This document shows, in pieces, positions 24,274-32,243 of a stretch of DNA of 44,328 bases. The stretch's first letter is position 1. Each line of letters starts with the position of its first letter. The position numbers were made by a program, and so were the translations under genes. The stretch covers positions 1 through 44,328 of the forward strand of contig JAFPYI010000008.1 of the NCBI GenBank assembly GCA_017412245.1, given 5' to 3'. Under the pieces are notes generated by a model. The model saw only the letters and a program-made list of their open reading frames with translations. It was not told the origin of the DNA and did no database searches. The stretch comes from Paludibacteraceae bacterium (GTDB taxonomy: Bacteria; Bacteroidota; Bacteroidia; Bacteroidales; Paludibacteraceae).

Positions 24274-25615
24274 CAACGATTTTTCCCTTTAATGTGGCTG
24301 CAGAGGCTTCTAAAATCGTCACTTGGACAAGATCTCCAACCTTTTGATTAGTCCGCGGGAAAACGACTGTTTTGTACTGTGAAGTGCGCCCGTACATGTC
24401 ATCATGACTGCGTTTGGAGAAACCTTCTACCAATACTTCAACGGTCTTGCCGATCTCACGTTGGTTAGAAGCAAGAGAGTGTTGGTTCTGGAGAGCAATA
24501 ATCTCATTGAGACGTCTCACTTTCTCTTCTTCAGGAATATTATCCGGCAAATGCTTAGAAGCATATGTTCCCGGTCGTTCAGAATATTTGAACATGAAAG
24601 CAGTGTCGAACTGTACTTCACGCATTAGACTGAGTGTCTCTTGATGGTCTTCAAGCGTTTCATCATGGAAACCGCAGAAGATATCTGTACTTATTGCAGC
24701 GTCGGGCAGAATTCGACGAATAGCGGCTATGCGGTCAAGATACCATTCGCGTGTGTATTTGCGGTTCATGAGTTTAAGTACGTGATTAGAACCGGACTGA
24801 ACAGCCAAATGGATACACTTGCAGAGGTTGTCATGACGACTAATGGCCTCTAAAGTCTTATCGGACATGTCTTTAGGATGGCTGGTGGTAAAACGAATAC
24901 GCATGTTCGGAACCGTTTGTGCCACCAATTCTAACAAGTTTGCAAAATCGACCACGGAACCATCCTCTCTCTCAAAGTGATAAGAGTTGACGTTCTGACC
25001 AAGCAGAGTAACCTCTTTATATCCTTTTGCCTGTAGATCCAATACTTCCTGAAGGATGGAATCTACATCTCTACTTCTCTCGCGTCCGCGTGTATAAGGA
25101 ACAACACAATAGGAACAGAAATTATTACATCCTCTCATAATGGAAACAAAACCACTGATGGAACGACCGATACGTGAAGGAATAATCTTACGATAGGTCT
25201 CTGTAGTGCTCAATTCCACATTCATGGCTTTATGGCCTTGTTCGCATTGTGCCAGGAGATTCGGAATATCCATATAAGCATCCGGACCAGCAACGAAATC
25301 AACGCCAAAAGAATCTATCAATTCTTTTCCCATTCGTTCTGCCATGCATCCGATAACACCTAAAATGACTTTTTTCCCTGCCTGTACAACGGAAGACCGA
25401 TTTTGTGTAGAACGAGCGGTCAGTTCCCTTAAACGTGCTTCTACACGTTGCTCGGCATTATCGCGTACAGAGCATGTATTCAGTATCCAAATATCGGCAT
25501 CTTCCCAATGCTCTGTGATTTGTGCATCGGTAGTTTCCAAGATGGCTGCAACTACTTCACTGTCTGCTACATTCATCTGGCAGCCATAAGTCTCAATATA
25601 GAATTTTTTTTGCAT
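24266..25615 (-). CDS. miaB: tRNA-2-methylthio-N6-dimethylallyladenosine synthase
   Basis: Radical-SAM methylthiotransferase modifying A37 of tRNAs that read codons starting with U. The N-terminal UPF0004 domain has its cluster cysteines at Cys12, Cys48 and Cys90. The radical-SAM triad CNNFCSYC gives Cys163, Cys167 and Cys170. The C-terminal TRAM domain covers about 385-447 (IGKTVEVLVEGFSKRSHDDM onward). The 449-residue length is normal. It is divergent from the tRNA-Pro gene 74 bp away. I could not find a clear promoter for it in that gap. Confidence 0.97.
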   Translation of the reverse strand: MQKKFYIETYGCQMNVADSEVVAAILETTDAQITEHWEDADIWILNTCSVRDNAEQRVEARLRELTARSTQNRSSVVQAGKKVILGVIGCMAERMGKELIDSFGVDFVAGPDAYMDIPNLLAQCEQGHKAMNVELSTTETYRKIIPSRIGRSISGFVSIMRGCNNFCSYCVVPYTRGRERSRDVDSILQEVLDLQAKGYKEVTLLGQNVNSYHFEREDGSVVDFANLLELVAQTVPNMRIRFTTSHPKDMSDKTLEAISRHDNLCKCIHLAVQSGSNHVLKLMNRKYTREWYLDRIAAIRRILPDAAISTDIFCGFHDETLEDHQETLSLMREVQFDTAFMFKYSERPGTYASKHLPDNIPEEEKVRRLNEIIALQNQHSLASNQREIGKTVEVLVEGFSKRSHDDMYGRTSQYKTVVFPRTNQKVGDLVQVTILEASAATLKGKIVEK

Positions 25616-25631
25616 AAATTTGCGTTATTAT

Positions 25632-25662
25632 TTGCTTAATTCAAAAAAAAGCAGTACCTTTG
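25632..25662 (+). promoter_or_regulatory. Promoter for tRNA-Pro
   Basis: TTG at 25632-25634, a 20-bp spacer with an A-tract and AGCAG, TACCTTTG at 25655-25662 followed by GCACCC. The mature tRNA starts 27 nt downstream of the box. Confidence 0.85.
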
Positions 25663-25688
25663 CACCCGCTTTTGAGAAACGAAAGCAA

Positions 25689-25762
25689 CGGGGAGTGGCG
25701 CAGCCCGGTAGCGCAACGGTCTGGGGGACCGGAGGTCGCGTGTTCGAATCACGTCTCCCCGA
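25689..25762 (+). tRNA. tRNA-Pro (anticodon GGG)
   Basis: A 74-nt cloverleaf. The acceptor stem CGGGGAG pairs with CTCCCCG, and the discriminator is A. The D-arm has GCGCAGCCCGGTAGCGC, and the anticodon loop CTGGGGG gives anticodon GGG after U33. The T-arm is GCGTG-TTCGAAT-CACGT. CCA is not encoded, so CCA addition is required. The first pair of the anticodon stem (27-43) is an A-G mismatch; the other four pair normally. Confidence 0.95.
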
Positions 25763-25764
25763 CA

Positions 25765-25796
25765 AAAATGGATGTCTAAGGATGTCCATTTTTTGT
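25765..25796. terminator. Bidirectional terminator between tRNA-Pro and the exosortase-like gene
   Basis: AAAATGGA (25765-25772) pairs with TCCATTTT (25785-25792) around a 12-base loop. T-tracts follow on both strands. On the minus strand it overlaps the last codons and stop of the exosortase-like gene (stop at 25776-25778). Confidence 0.8.
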
Positions 25797-26393
25797 ATCT
25801 TGTTCTGTTTTGTTATTATCTCTGATTTTTTCTACAAACCAAACCCAAAGTCCAAAGAGCATAGCATAAAATGCATATTTGAAGATATAGTCATGCAGTA
25901 CATGGAACCAATCCGGATGATGCTCTATAAACAATGCTATTAAAAATATCCGCAGGATATTGAAAACATAGCAACATAGCCAACCGAACGGAATAAACCA
26001 TAGTTTATGCAACCATAGTTTGCGGTTCCCCCGTACAGTGAGAATCAAGCATAACCAAATGAAAGATTGCTTGATAGCTGTACATCCCCAAATGATTGTA
26101 GTACCACTGCCGGACTCAAAACGAATGGAATGGTCTCCAACCATATATACTGTGTCTCTAAAAAGGGAAACAAGCCAATAAACCGCAGATGCAATATGGC
26201 AAGCCATGAATTCAAAAGGAGCGGTGATATCCAATCCAAACCATGTTACCTGATCTCCGTTCTCGTCGCCCATTACAGTAAATTTCCAAAAGTAATTGGC
26301 TATCAGTAACGTTACCATAAAAATGATGACATCACTATAGGGGCGAAGGGATTCTATGAACTCAAATTTTCGTTTTTGCATACGGAACTGCAT
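25776..26393 (-). CDS. Exosortase/archaeosortase family protein
   Basis: Predicted multi-pass inner-membrane cysteine transpeptidase of the exosortase superfamily, which cleaves and transfers proteins carrying a C-terminal sorting signal. There are 205 residues and about five membrane segments. The three family catalytic positions are visible in the right order: Cys104 in WGCTAIKQ, Arg148 in NILRIFLIAL and His167 in VLHDYIFKYAF. It is shorter than the classic exosortases (about 280 residues) but close to the single-domain forms of Bacteroidetes. The start at 26393 overlaps tsaD by 32 bp; an ATG at 26381 would overlap by 20. No PEP-CTERM-like substrate is encoded in this window, so its targets are unknown. 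Confidence 0.8.
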   Translation of the reverse strand: MQFRMQKRKFEFIESLRPYSDVIIFMVTLLIANYFWKFTVMGDENGDQVTWFGLDITAPFEFMACHIASAVYWLVSLFRDTVYMVGDHSIRFESGSGTTIIWGCTAIKQSFIWLCLILTVRGNRKLWLHKLWFIPFGWLCCYVFNILRIFLIALFIEHHPDWFHVLHDYIFKYAFYAMLFGLWVWFVEKIRDNNKTEQDTKNGHP

Positions 26394-27396
26394 CTATCGG
26401 GCAAAAGTCTTTGTCCAAGTATTTGAAATATCCTGCTTGTGCAACCATAGCGGCATTGTCGGTTGTGAAGGCGAAAGGAGGAATGAATACATCCCATTTA
26501 TAACGCTTTCCATAGTCTATGAACGCTTGTCGTAATGCGCTGTTGGCGCTTACTCCTCCTGCAACGGCCACTTGTCGAATCTTGAGATCCTGTGCTGCTT
26601 TTTTGAGTTTGCGCATCAAGATATCTATGATCGTTGTTTGCAAAGAAGCACACATATCTTCGCGAAGATTCGGTATCTCTGCTGCCAATTGGTCGACAGT
26701 CTCTAAGTTTCGTTCGCGCAGTAGATCTCTTAAGGTATAGAGGAATGAAGTTTTCAGTCCTGAGAAAGAGTAATCGTATGCTTGAATATTAGGTTTAGCA
26801 AGCGGATATTTCGTAGGGTCTCCTTGCTTTGCCAATTTATCAATCCATGGTCCACCGGGATAAGGCAAACCAAGCACTTTTGCACATTTGTCGAATGCTT
26901 CTCCCGCTGCGTCGTCTATGGTCTGTCCGATGATTTGCATGTCATTATATGCATTCACCAAGACAATTTGACTATTTCCTCCACTGACTAAAAGACAGAG
27001 GAAGGGGAATGTGGGATATGGCGGTTCTATGAAATGGGCCAATACATGTCCTTGCAGGTGGTTGACTTCTATAAGCGGTTTATTGAGCGAAAGTGCCAAT
27101 CCTTTTGCAAACGAAGTACCTACTAATAACGAGCCAAGCAATCCAGGACCTCTAGTAAATGCAATGGCGGAAATATCTTGTGTTGTTATTTCTGCCCGTT
27201 TGATAGCCGTATCTACGACAGGAACAATATTCAACTGGTGTGCACGACTGGCTAATTCCGGTACTACTCCTCCGAACTCTTCATGCACTTTTTGACTTGC
27301 AATCACATTGCTTCGCAGGTTTCCGTCTACAATAACGGCTGCGGAAGTGTCATCACAACTCGATTCTATAGCTAATATGACGATAGGTTTATCCAT
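26362..27396 (-). CDS. tsaD: tRNA N6-adenosine threonylcarbamoyltransferase
   Basis: Transfers the threonylcarbamoyl group to A37 of tRNAs decoding ANN codons, working with TsaB and TsaE. It is an ASKHA-fold protein of 344 residues. The metal-binding histidines are in NHLQGHVLAH (His113, His117). Nucleotide-binding motifs include LAIESSCDDTSAAV, LLVSGGNSQIVL, DDAAGEAFDKCAK and VAVAGGVSANSALR. It begins 1 bp after the antiporter gene and overlaps the exosortase-like gene, so it is inside the uvrA operon. Confidence 0.97.
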   Translation of the reverse strand: MDKPIVILAIESSCDDTSAAVIVDGNLRSNVIASQKVHEEFGGVVPELASRAHQLNIVPVVDTAIKRAEITTQDISAIAFTRGPGLLGSLLVGTSFAKGLALSLNKPLIEVNHLQGHVLAHFIEPPYPTFPFLCLLVSGGNSQIVLVNAYNDMQIIGQTIDDAAGEAFDKCAKVLGLPYPGGPWIDKLAKQGDPTKYPLAKPNIQAYDYSFSGLKTSFLYTLRDLLRERNLETVDQLAAEIPNLREDMCASLQTTIIDILMRKLKKAAQDLKIRQVAVAGGVSANSALRQAFIDYGKRYKWDVFIPPFAFTTDNAAMVAQAGYFKYLDKDFCPIDAVPYAKTKI

Positions 27397-27397
27397 T

Positions 27398-29260
27398 TTA
27401 TCGCATCTGTATTTTCTTCAAAATATTCAATACCCATTGTTTTGTTTTGCTAACGATACTCCAAGTCATACTTGCCGGAGTTTGGTCGCTATGCAAGATA
27501 TCTGCAGCTCCTCTATTTGCTTCCTGTTCCGGATAAACGAGGATGTAATTATGTTCATTAAAGAATTTATCCAGCATTTTCGGAACTCGCTCAAAGAGCG
27601 GGTTGTAGGAAGGTGTGGACGGTCGTGCGTTGACCAAGACGATTAAGTCATCGGCCTTCATTTGTTTGGCAATCATCAATACATCTTCCCAGTCGCTCAT
27701 CTCTCTGTATGAGGCTCTCAGATATTTTCCTTTGCGTCGGCAGAAAGCTTTTAATGCGTTTTGTGTGTCGGTATTGGCAAAGAATACCACTTTTGCTCCG
27801 ACCTGACTGCTTAGACGTCGAACGAGTCCAAAACAAGAGATGAAATCGTGTTCTTTTTCTGCGTGTTTAGGAATAGCGACTAAGAGTCTTGAAACCGTAT
27901 TGAGCGGTTGTACGGAATGGTAAATAATCGTAGCCTTGCTTGTCTCTTGCACTACGTTTTGTGCTTCTGTCCAATCGGCTTCATGTGCATATTCCGGTGC
28001 GTGTAATTCACTTAATTGCGCCAAGTCTTCCAGTTGGGTGCGTTGATCTTGGTTGACACTCATGACGAGCCAACTGTCATCTTCTTTATCGCTTTCCAGA
28101 CGTGCCTCTTCCTGTAACGATAATTCTTTGGCTGCGTGCTCTGTAACGAACGAAGCAAAAGTGCAGAGAATAAGAATCATCAGGATAGCAGCATTGAGGA
28201 TTTCCGAAGAGAAGAAACCTGCCTGATATCCGATAGTGACGATAGCCAATGTTCCTGCAGCCGTGGCATGCGTAAGACCAAAAATCAATTGCCGTTCGAG
28301 CGATTGCAGGCCAAAACTGATTTGTGAAATCCACGCAGCAAGCCATTTTCCCAATAGTTTTGTGGCAATCATTACCAAAGCAATAATAATGGTTGTCCAT
28401 CCGTCCCAAATGACGTGTACGTCAATCATCATTCCTACACTCAAGAGGAATAAAGGAACGAAGAGATTATTGCCGACAAAATTGATACGATTCATTACGG
28501 GACTTAAGTTTGGAACCAATCGATTGAGAGCAACGCCACAGACGAAAGCACCTAAGATACCTTCGAGTCCTGCGAAATCTGCCAAGTAAGCGGAGATAAC
28601 CATCATGGTCATTACCACCAGGAAACCGCTTGTAGGGTCAGTCCAACGTTTGAAGAAGCGCTGTGCTAACCAAGGGAAGACAATTCCAATAACACAAAAA
28701 GTGAGAATTATTCTGAATATTATATCCAGTGTGCCGATATTCGCTTCGAGCATGAAATTACTCTTAATGCTTGCCAATACAAGCAAAGCGAGTGTGATAG
28801 TAAGCATTGTACCGCCTACGGCGATGTTTGCTGCGGCATTTTTCTGTACTCCATAACGACTGACAATCGGGTAGGTCATCAAAGTATGACTGCCGTACAT
28901 GGCACCTAACAAAGCACTCGTAGCCCAGTTGAAACCTAACAGACGGCTGGTAAGGAGTCCTAAAGCAAAGGGGAAGATGAATGAATACAAGCCAAAGATG
29001 ACTGCGTTTCGTCTGTATTGGCGGAAATCATTCATGTCGATTTCTATACCTGCCTGCAGCATGATATACAACATTCCCAATTTGCCGAGCGTAGCAATGG
29101 TTGCACTTTGGCCGAAAATGCCTAATCCGTATTGGCCGAAAAGAATTCCCACAAGAATAAATCCTACGATACTCGGGATTCGTAGTTTGCGGCAAATCAT
29201 TGGTACCAAAAGGATGACACCAAGAACGATAGAAATGATGGCTAACGGATTGCTAATCAT
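27398..29260 (-). CDS. CPA2-family cation:proton antiporter with a C-terminal USP-like domain
   Basis: A 620-residue inner-membrane protein. Residues 1-385 hold about 12-13 membrane segments of the Kef/Nha type, including the broken-helix region GLEGILGAFVCGVALNRLVP and FGLTHATAAGTLAI. About 425-600 form a soluble domain resembling a universal-stress-protein fold (RLLVAIPKHAEKEHDFISCF and MKADDLIVLVNARPSTPSY). The usual TrkA-N nucleotide-binding domain is not present. It probably exchanges K+ or Na+ for protons; the ion is not determined. It overlaps uvrA by 4 bp. Confidence 0.88.
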   Translation of the reverse strand: MISNPLAIISIVLGVILLVPMICRKLRIPSIVGFILVGILFGQYGLGIFGQSATIATLGKLGMLYIMLQAGIEIDMNDFRQYRRNAVIFGLYSFIFPFALGLLTSRLLGFNWATSALLGAMYGSHTLMTYPIVSRYGVQKNAAANIAVGGTMLTITLALLVLASIKSNFMLEANIGTLDIIFRIILTFCVIGIVFPWLAQRFFKRWTDPTSGFLVVMTMMVISAYLADFAGLEGILGAFVCGVALNRLVPNLSPVMNRINFVGNNLFVPLFLLSVGMMIDVHVIWDGWTTIIIALVMIATKLLGKWLAAWISQISFGLQSLERQLIFGLTHATAAGTLAIVTIGYQAGFFSSEILNAAILMILILCTFASFVTEHAAKELSLQEEARLESDKEDDSWLVMSVNQDQRTQLEDLAQLSELHAPEYAHEADWTEAQNVVQETSKATIIYHSVQPLNTVSRLLVAIPKHAEKEHDFISCFGLVRRLSSQVGAKVVFFANTDTQNALKAFCRRKGKYLRASYREMSDWEDVLMIAKQMKADDLIVLVNARPSTPSYNPLFERVPKMLDKFFNEHNYILVYPEQEANRGAADILHSDQTPASMTWSIVSKTKQWVLNILKKIQMR

Positions 29261-31905
29261 AGGAATTGGCCAGTAATACTATTAGGGTTGTTTTTTATGT
29301 CATTTACGGTTCCCTCAGCAACGATATTTCCTCCGCTTCTACCTCCTTCGGGTCCCATATCAATTATCCAATCGCAGGCTTGAATAACATCTGCGTTGTG
29401 CTCAATAATAACAACGGTATTTCCTTTGTTTACCAATTGTCGCAGGACACCGAGAAGAACTCGGATGTCTTCAAAATGCAAACCTGTTGTGGGCTCGTCC
29501 AAGATGTATAAAGTCTTGCCGGTTGAAGGTCTCGATAGTTCGGTAGCGAGTTTGATTCGCTGACTTTCTCCTCCGGAGAGACTGGTTGAGGATTGTCCTA
29601 ATTTGATATATCCGAGTCCTACATCCTGGATGGTTTTAATCTTTCGAAGGATAGTAGGTTGCGGTTCAAAGAATTCCACAGCCTGATTGACCGTCATATC
29701 GAGTACATCCGCAATCGTTTTTCCTTTCCATCGCACTTCGAGTGTCTCTCTGTTGTATCTTTGTCCTCCGCACACTTCACATGGTACATAGACGTCCGGC
29801 AGGAAGTGCATTTGTATGGTTTTATAGCCGTTCCCTGCACATTCTTCGCATCTTCCGCCTTTGGCATTAAAGGAGAATCGTCCTGCTTTCCAGCCACGAA
29901 TTTTAGCTTCCGGCAGTTGTGCAAAGAGTTCCCGAATATCGTTAAAGACGTTTGTATAGGTAGCCGGATTGGAACGAGGTGTACGACCGATAGGCGACTG
30001 ATCGACATTTATCACTTTATCGATGAATTCCACACCTTCGATATTTTTGTACGGCAGCGGCAATTGTTTGGAACGATAGAACCGTTGACTCAAGATGGGG
30101 TAGAGTGTCTGGTTGATGAGTGACGACTTGCCACTACCGCTCACTCCTGTCACGCAGACCATTTTTCCTAACGGAATGCGTACTTTGACGTTCTTGAGAT
30201 TATTTCCCGTGCAACCGCTGAGGGTCAAGAATCGAAGGGATTCTTTTTCTGTTTCCGGTTGTTTGTCTTCCTGTGTCCAGACTTTCTTTTCTCCTTTGAG
30301 GTAAAGGGCTGTGAGCGTGTCTGTTTTCAGCAGGTCTTGCGGTGTGCCGCTGAAGAGCACATTTCCTCCTAATCGTCCTGCTTTCGGTCCGATGTCCACA
30401 ATCCAGTCTGACTCACGCATCATTTGTTCGTCGTGCTCGACTACGACAACCGAGTTTCCCATATCTCGCAGTTCTTTGAGACTGTTGATGAGTCGTTGGT
30501 TATCGCGTTGATGCAAGCCGATAGAAGGCTCATCGAGGATGTACAGTACATTTACTAACCGTGAACCAATTTGCGTTGCCAGACGGATTCTTTGACTCTC
30601 TCCACCTGACAGACTCTCGCTGCTACGATTGAGACTCAAGTAACTTAATCCGACGGCTTGCATGAACCGTAAGCGTGCACAGATTTCTTTCAGTATGGGT
30701 TCGGCAATGGCTTTCTGCTTTTCGGACAGTTGAGAGTCGATAGTTGACAGTTCTTTGAGCAGAACATCAATATCCATTTCCGCCATATCCGAGATGGAAT
30801 AAGGTCCTACACGATAGCTGAGTGCTTCTTTGTTCAAGCGCTTTCCTCCACATTCAGGACAGGTGATCCATTCTTCTTCGTTCTCTTCGGTTTCAGAGTC
30901 GTCTTTTCCTGTTTGGTTGGAGAATTCTTGTAGCGCTTCCCACCAGTTTTCCTGTTGGATGATATTCTCCATTTCCTGGTCTTCGGATGCAGATGGTGTG
31001 TTGGCATCTCCTCTTTTGATTCTTCCCAAACCTTTGCAACATGTGCACCAGCCAGAAGGACTATTGAATGAGAAGGTGTGCGGGGCCGGTTCCTGATAAC
31101 TGAGTCCAGTCTCCGGACACATGAGGTTTCGACTTAAGAATCGCAGTTTAGCATCTGCTTTTTTCTCTGCATCCGCGACCATCATCACGCCGTTTCCTTG
31201 TGTCATGGCTCTATCGACACTTTGACGCAAGCGTCTTAAGTCCTGCTCTTCATTTAGCGCCTCTTTGGACAGTTTCAGGCGGTCCACAACGACTTCTATA
31301 TGGTGCACTTTGTAACGGTCCACTTTCATGCCCGCGATAAGTTCTTTCACTTCTCCATCGATGCGGACATAGGTGTATCCTTTCTTGCGGATGGTCTCGA
31401 AGAGTTCTTTATAATGACCTTTACGCCCTGAGACGAGTGGCGCGAGCAGGAGTATTTTCTTTCCGCTATATTCGGAAATGAGCAAATCGATTATCTGGTC
31501 GTCCGTGTAATGGACCATTTTTTTGCCGGACAGATACGAGTACGCTTCTCCGGCGCGCGCGTACAAAAGGCGGAGAAAATCATACACTTCCGTTATGGTT
31601 CCAACGGTAGAACGGGGATTTCGACTGGTTGTTTTTTGGTCGATGGAGATAACCGGACTGAGTCCGCTTATCTTGTCCACATCGGGTCGTTGCATGTTTC
31701 CTATGAATCCTCTTGCGTAGGAAGAGAAGGTCTCCATGTATCGTCTTTGTCCTTCGGCAAAGAGCGTGTCGAAGGCGAGTGATGATTTCCCACTGCCACT
31801 CAAGCCCGTAATGACCGTTAGACGGTTACGCGGGATGCTGACGGAAATGTTTTTTAGGTTATGAACCCGCGCTCCGATGATTTCTATTTTTCCTTTTTGT
31901 TCCAA
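29257..31905 (-). CDS. uvrA: Excinuclease ABC subunit A
   Basis: Damage-recognition ATPase of nucleotide excision repair. Two ABC modules are present: Walker [10 protein letters not shown] near the N-terminus and GVSGSGKSS in the second half, each with its signature ([20 protein letters not shown] and [20 protein letters not shown]). The second zinc site is intact (CEECAGNGY with CEVCGGQRY). The first reads CPETGLSY with CTCC and so lacks its second cysteine. The frame has no ATG at its 5' end. A TTG at 31941 lies within the promoter's -7 box, so I choose the TTG at 31905, about 28 nt after the expected transcription start. This gives 882 residues. First gene of the operon with antiporter, tsaD and exosortase-like genes. 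Confidence 0.93.
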   Translation of the reverse strand: MEQKGKIEIIGARVHNLKNISVSIPRNRLTVITGLSGSGKSSLAFDTLFAEGQRRYMETFSSYARGFIGNMQRPDVDKISGLSPVISIDQKTTSRNPRSTVGTITEVYDFLRLLYARAGEAYSYLSGKKMVHYTDDQIIDLLISEYSGKKILLLAPLVSGRKGHYKELFETIRKKGYTYVRIDGEVKELIAGMKVDRYKVHHIEVVVDRLKLSKEALNEEQDLRRLRQSVDRAMTQGNGVMMVADAEKKADAKLRFLSRNLMCPETGLSYQEPAPHTFSFNSPSGWCTCCKGLGRIKRGDANTPSASEDQEMENIIQQENWWEALQEFSNQTGKDDSETEENEEEWITCPECGGKRLNKEALSYRVGPYSISDMAEMDIDVLLKELSTIDSQLSEKQKAIAEPILKEICARLRFMQAVGLSYLSLNRSSESLSGGESQRIRLATQIGSRLVNVLYILDEPSIGLHQRDNQRLINSLKELRDMGNSVVVVEHDEQMMRESDWIVDIGPKAGRLGGNVLFSGTPQDLLKTDTLTALYLKGEKKVWTQEDKQPETEKESLRFLTLSGCTGNNLKNVKVRIPLGKMVCVTGVSGSGKSSLINQTLYPILSQRFYRSKQLPLPYKNIEGVEFIDKVINVDQSPIGRTPRSNPATYTNVFNDIRELFAQLPEAKIRGWKAGRFSFNAKGGRCEECAGNGYKTIQMHFLPDVYVPCEVCGGQRYNRETLEVRWKGKTIADVLDMTVNQAVEFFEPQPTILRKIKTIQDVGLGYIKLGQSSTSLSGGESQRIKLATELSRPSTGKTLYILDEPTTGLHFEDIRVLLGVLRQLVNKGNTVVIIEHNADVIQACDWIIDMGPEGGRSGGNIVAEGTVNDIKNNPNSITGQFL

Positions 31906-31938
31906 TGTTTTATGCGTTCGAACCGACTTTTGCGACTG

Positions 31939-31969
31939 CAAAAGTACTACTTTTTTTTGACATATGCAA
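31939..31969 (-). promoter_or_regulatory. Promoter for the uvrA operon
   Basis: Minus strand: TTG at 31969-31967 within TTTGCATAT, a 20-bp spacer with an A-tract, TACTTTTG at 31946-31939, then CAGTCGC. This box rules out starts at or above 31941 for uvrA. Confidence 0.85.
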
Positions 31970-31992
31970 ATTAAAAACGGCGCACAAAAAGT

Positions 31993-32015
31993 GTATATAT
32001 ACTATGTATATATAC
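31993..32015. promoter_or_regulatory. Twin self-palindromes GTATATATAC
   Basis: The 10-bp palindrome GTATATATAC occurs twice, at 31993-32002 and 32006-32015, separated by TAT. It lies 24 bp upstream of the uvrA -33 box, between two divergent operons. The spacing resembles a dimeric operator, but no known regulator motif is recognised and A-T-rich melting DNA is an alternative. Confidence 0.4.
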
Positions 32016-32017
32016 AG

Positions 32018-32050
32018 TAAAAGGGCCCTATTTGCAAAAAGGCCCTTTTA
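32018..32050. terminator. Strong hairpin between the divergent uvrA and murC promoters
   Basis: A perfect 10-bp stem TAAAAGGGCC (32018-32027) with GGCCCTTTTA (32041-32050) around a 13-base loop. It looks like a bidirectional terminator, yet no gene runs into it from either side. It may insulate the two operons or end an unseen small transcript. Confidence 0.55.
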
Positions 32051-32116
32051 TCCTACGGTAATCTTACGGGTATTCTACGGGAATCCTACGGAAAACATAC
32101 GTAAGGAGTATGTAAT
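32051..32116. repeat. 11-bp tandem array, about 6 units
   Basis: TCCTACGGTAA at 32051, TCTTACGGGTA at 32062, TTCTACGGGAA at 32073, TCCTACGGAAA at 32084, then degraded ACATACGTAAG and GAGTATGTAAT. The core TACGG is in phase throughout. It begins at the base after the hairpin. From 32117 to 32190 I see nothing further. Confidence 0.85.
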
Positions 32117-32190
32117 CGGTGTAAGATTCGTAAATGATTTATTGAATCCGCAAGAGGTGGAGGTGTTTTTTCAAAAAAAACTCAGAATAT

Positions 32191-32221
32191 TTGCATATAT
32201 GCAAAATAATTAGTATCTTTG
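32191..32221 (+). promoter_or_regulatory. Promoter for murC-ftsQAZ
   Basis: TTG at 32191-32193 within ATTTGCATATATG, a 20-bp spacer, TATCTTTG at 32214-32221, then CACCCGATT. It is the only strong promoter found ahead of the division genes. Confidence 0.85.
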
Positions 32222-32243
32222 CACCCGATTTTTTGCAAAGTAA

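Noticed and set aside
24097-24351. Plus-strand frame of 84 codons across the greA leader and miaB end
   Set aside because: It lies antisense to a promoter, a hairpin and the miaB 3' end, and the product resembles no protein.
29257-31905. Broken uvrA because of the missing cysteine in the first zinc site
   Set aside because: Both ATPase modules and the second zinc site are intact, and I recall similar CPxTG forms in Bacteroidetes UvrA, so this looks like a lineage feature.
32051-32116. CRISPR-like or phage attachment repeats
   Set aside because: The units are 11 bp, directly adjacent and degenerate, with no spacer sequence and no integrase nearby.
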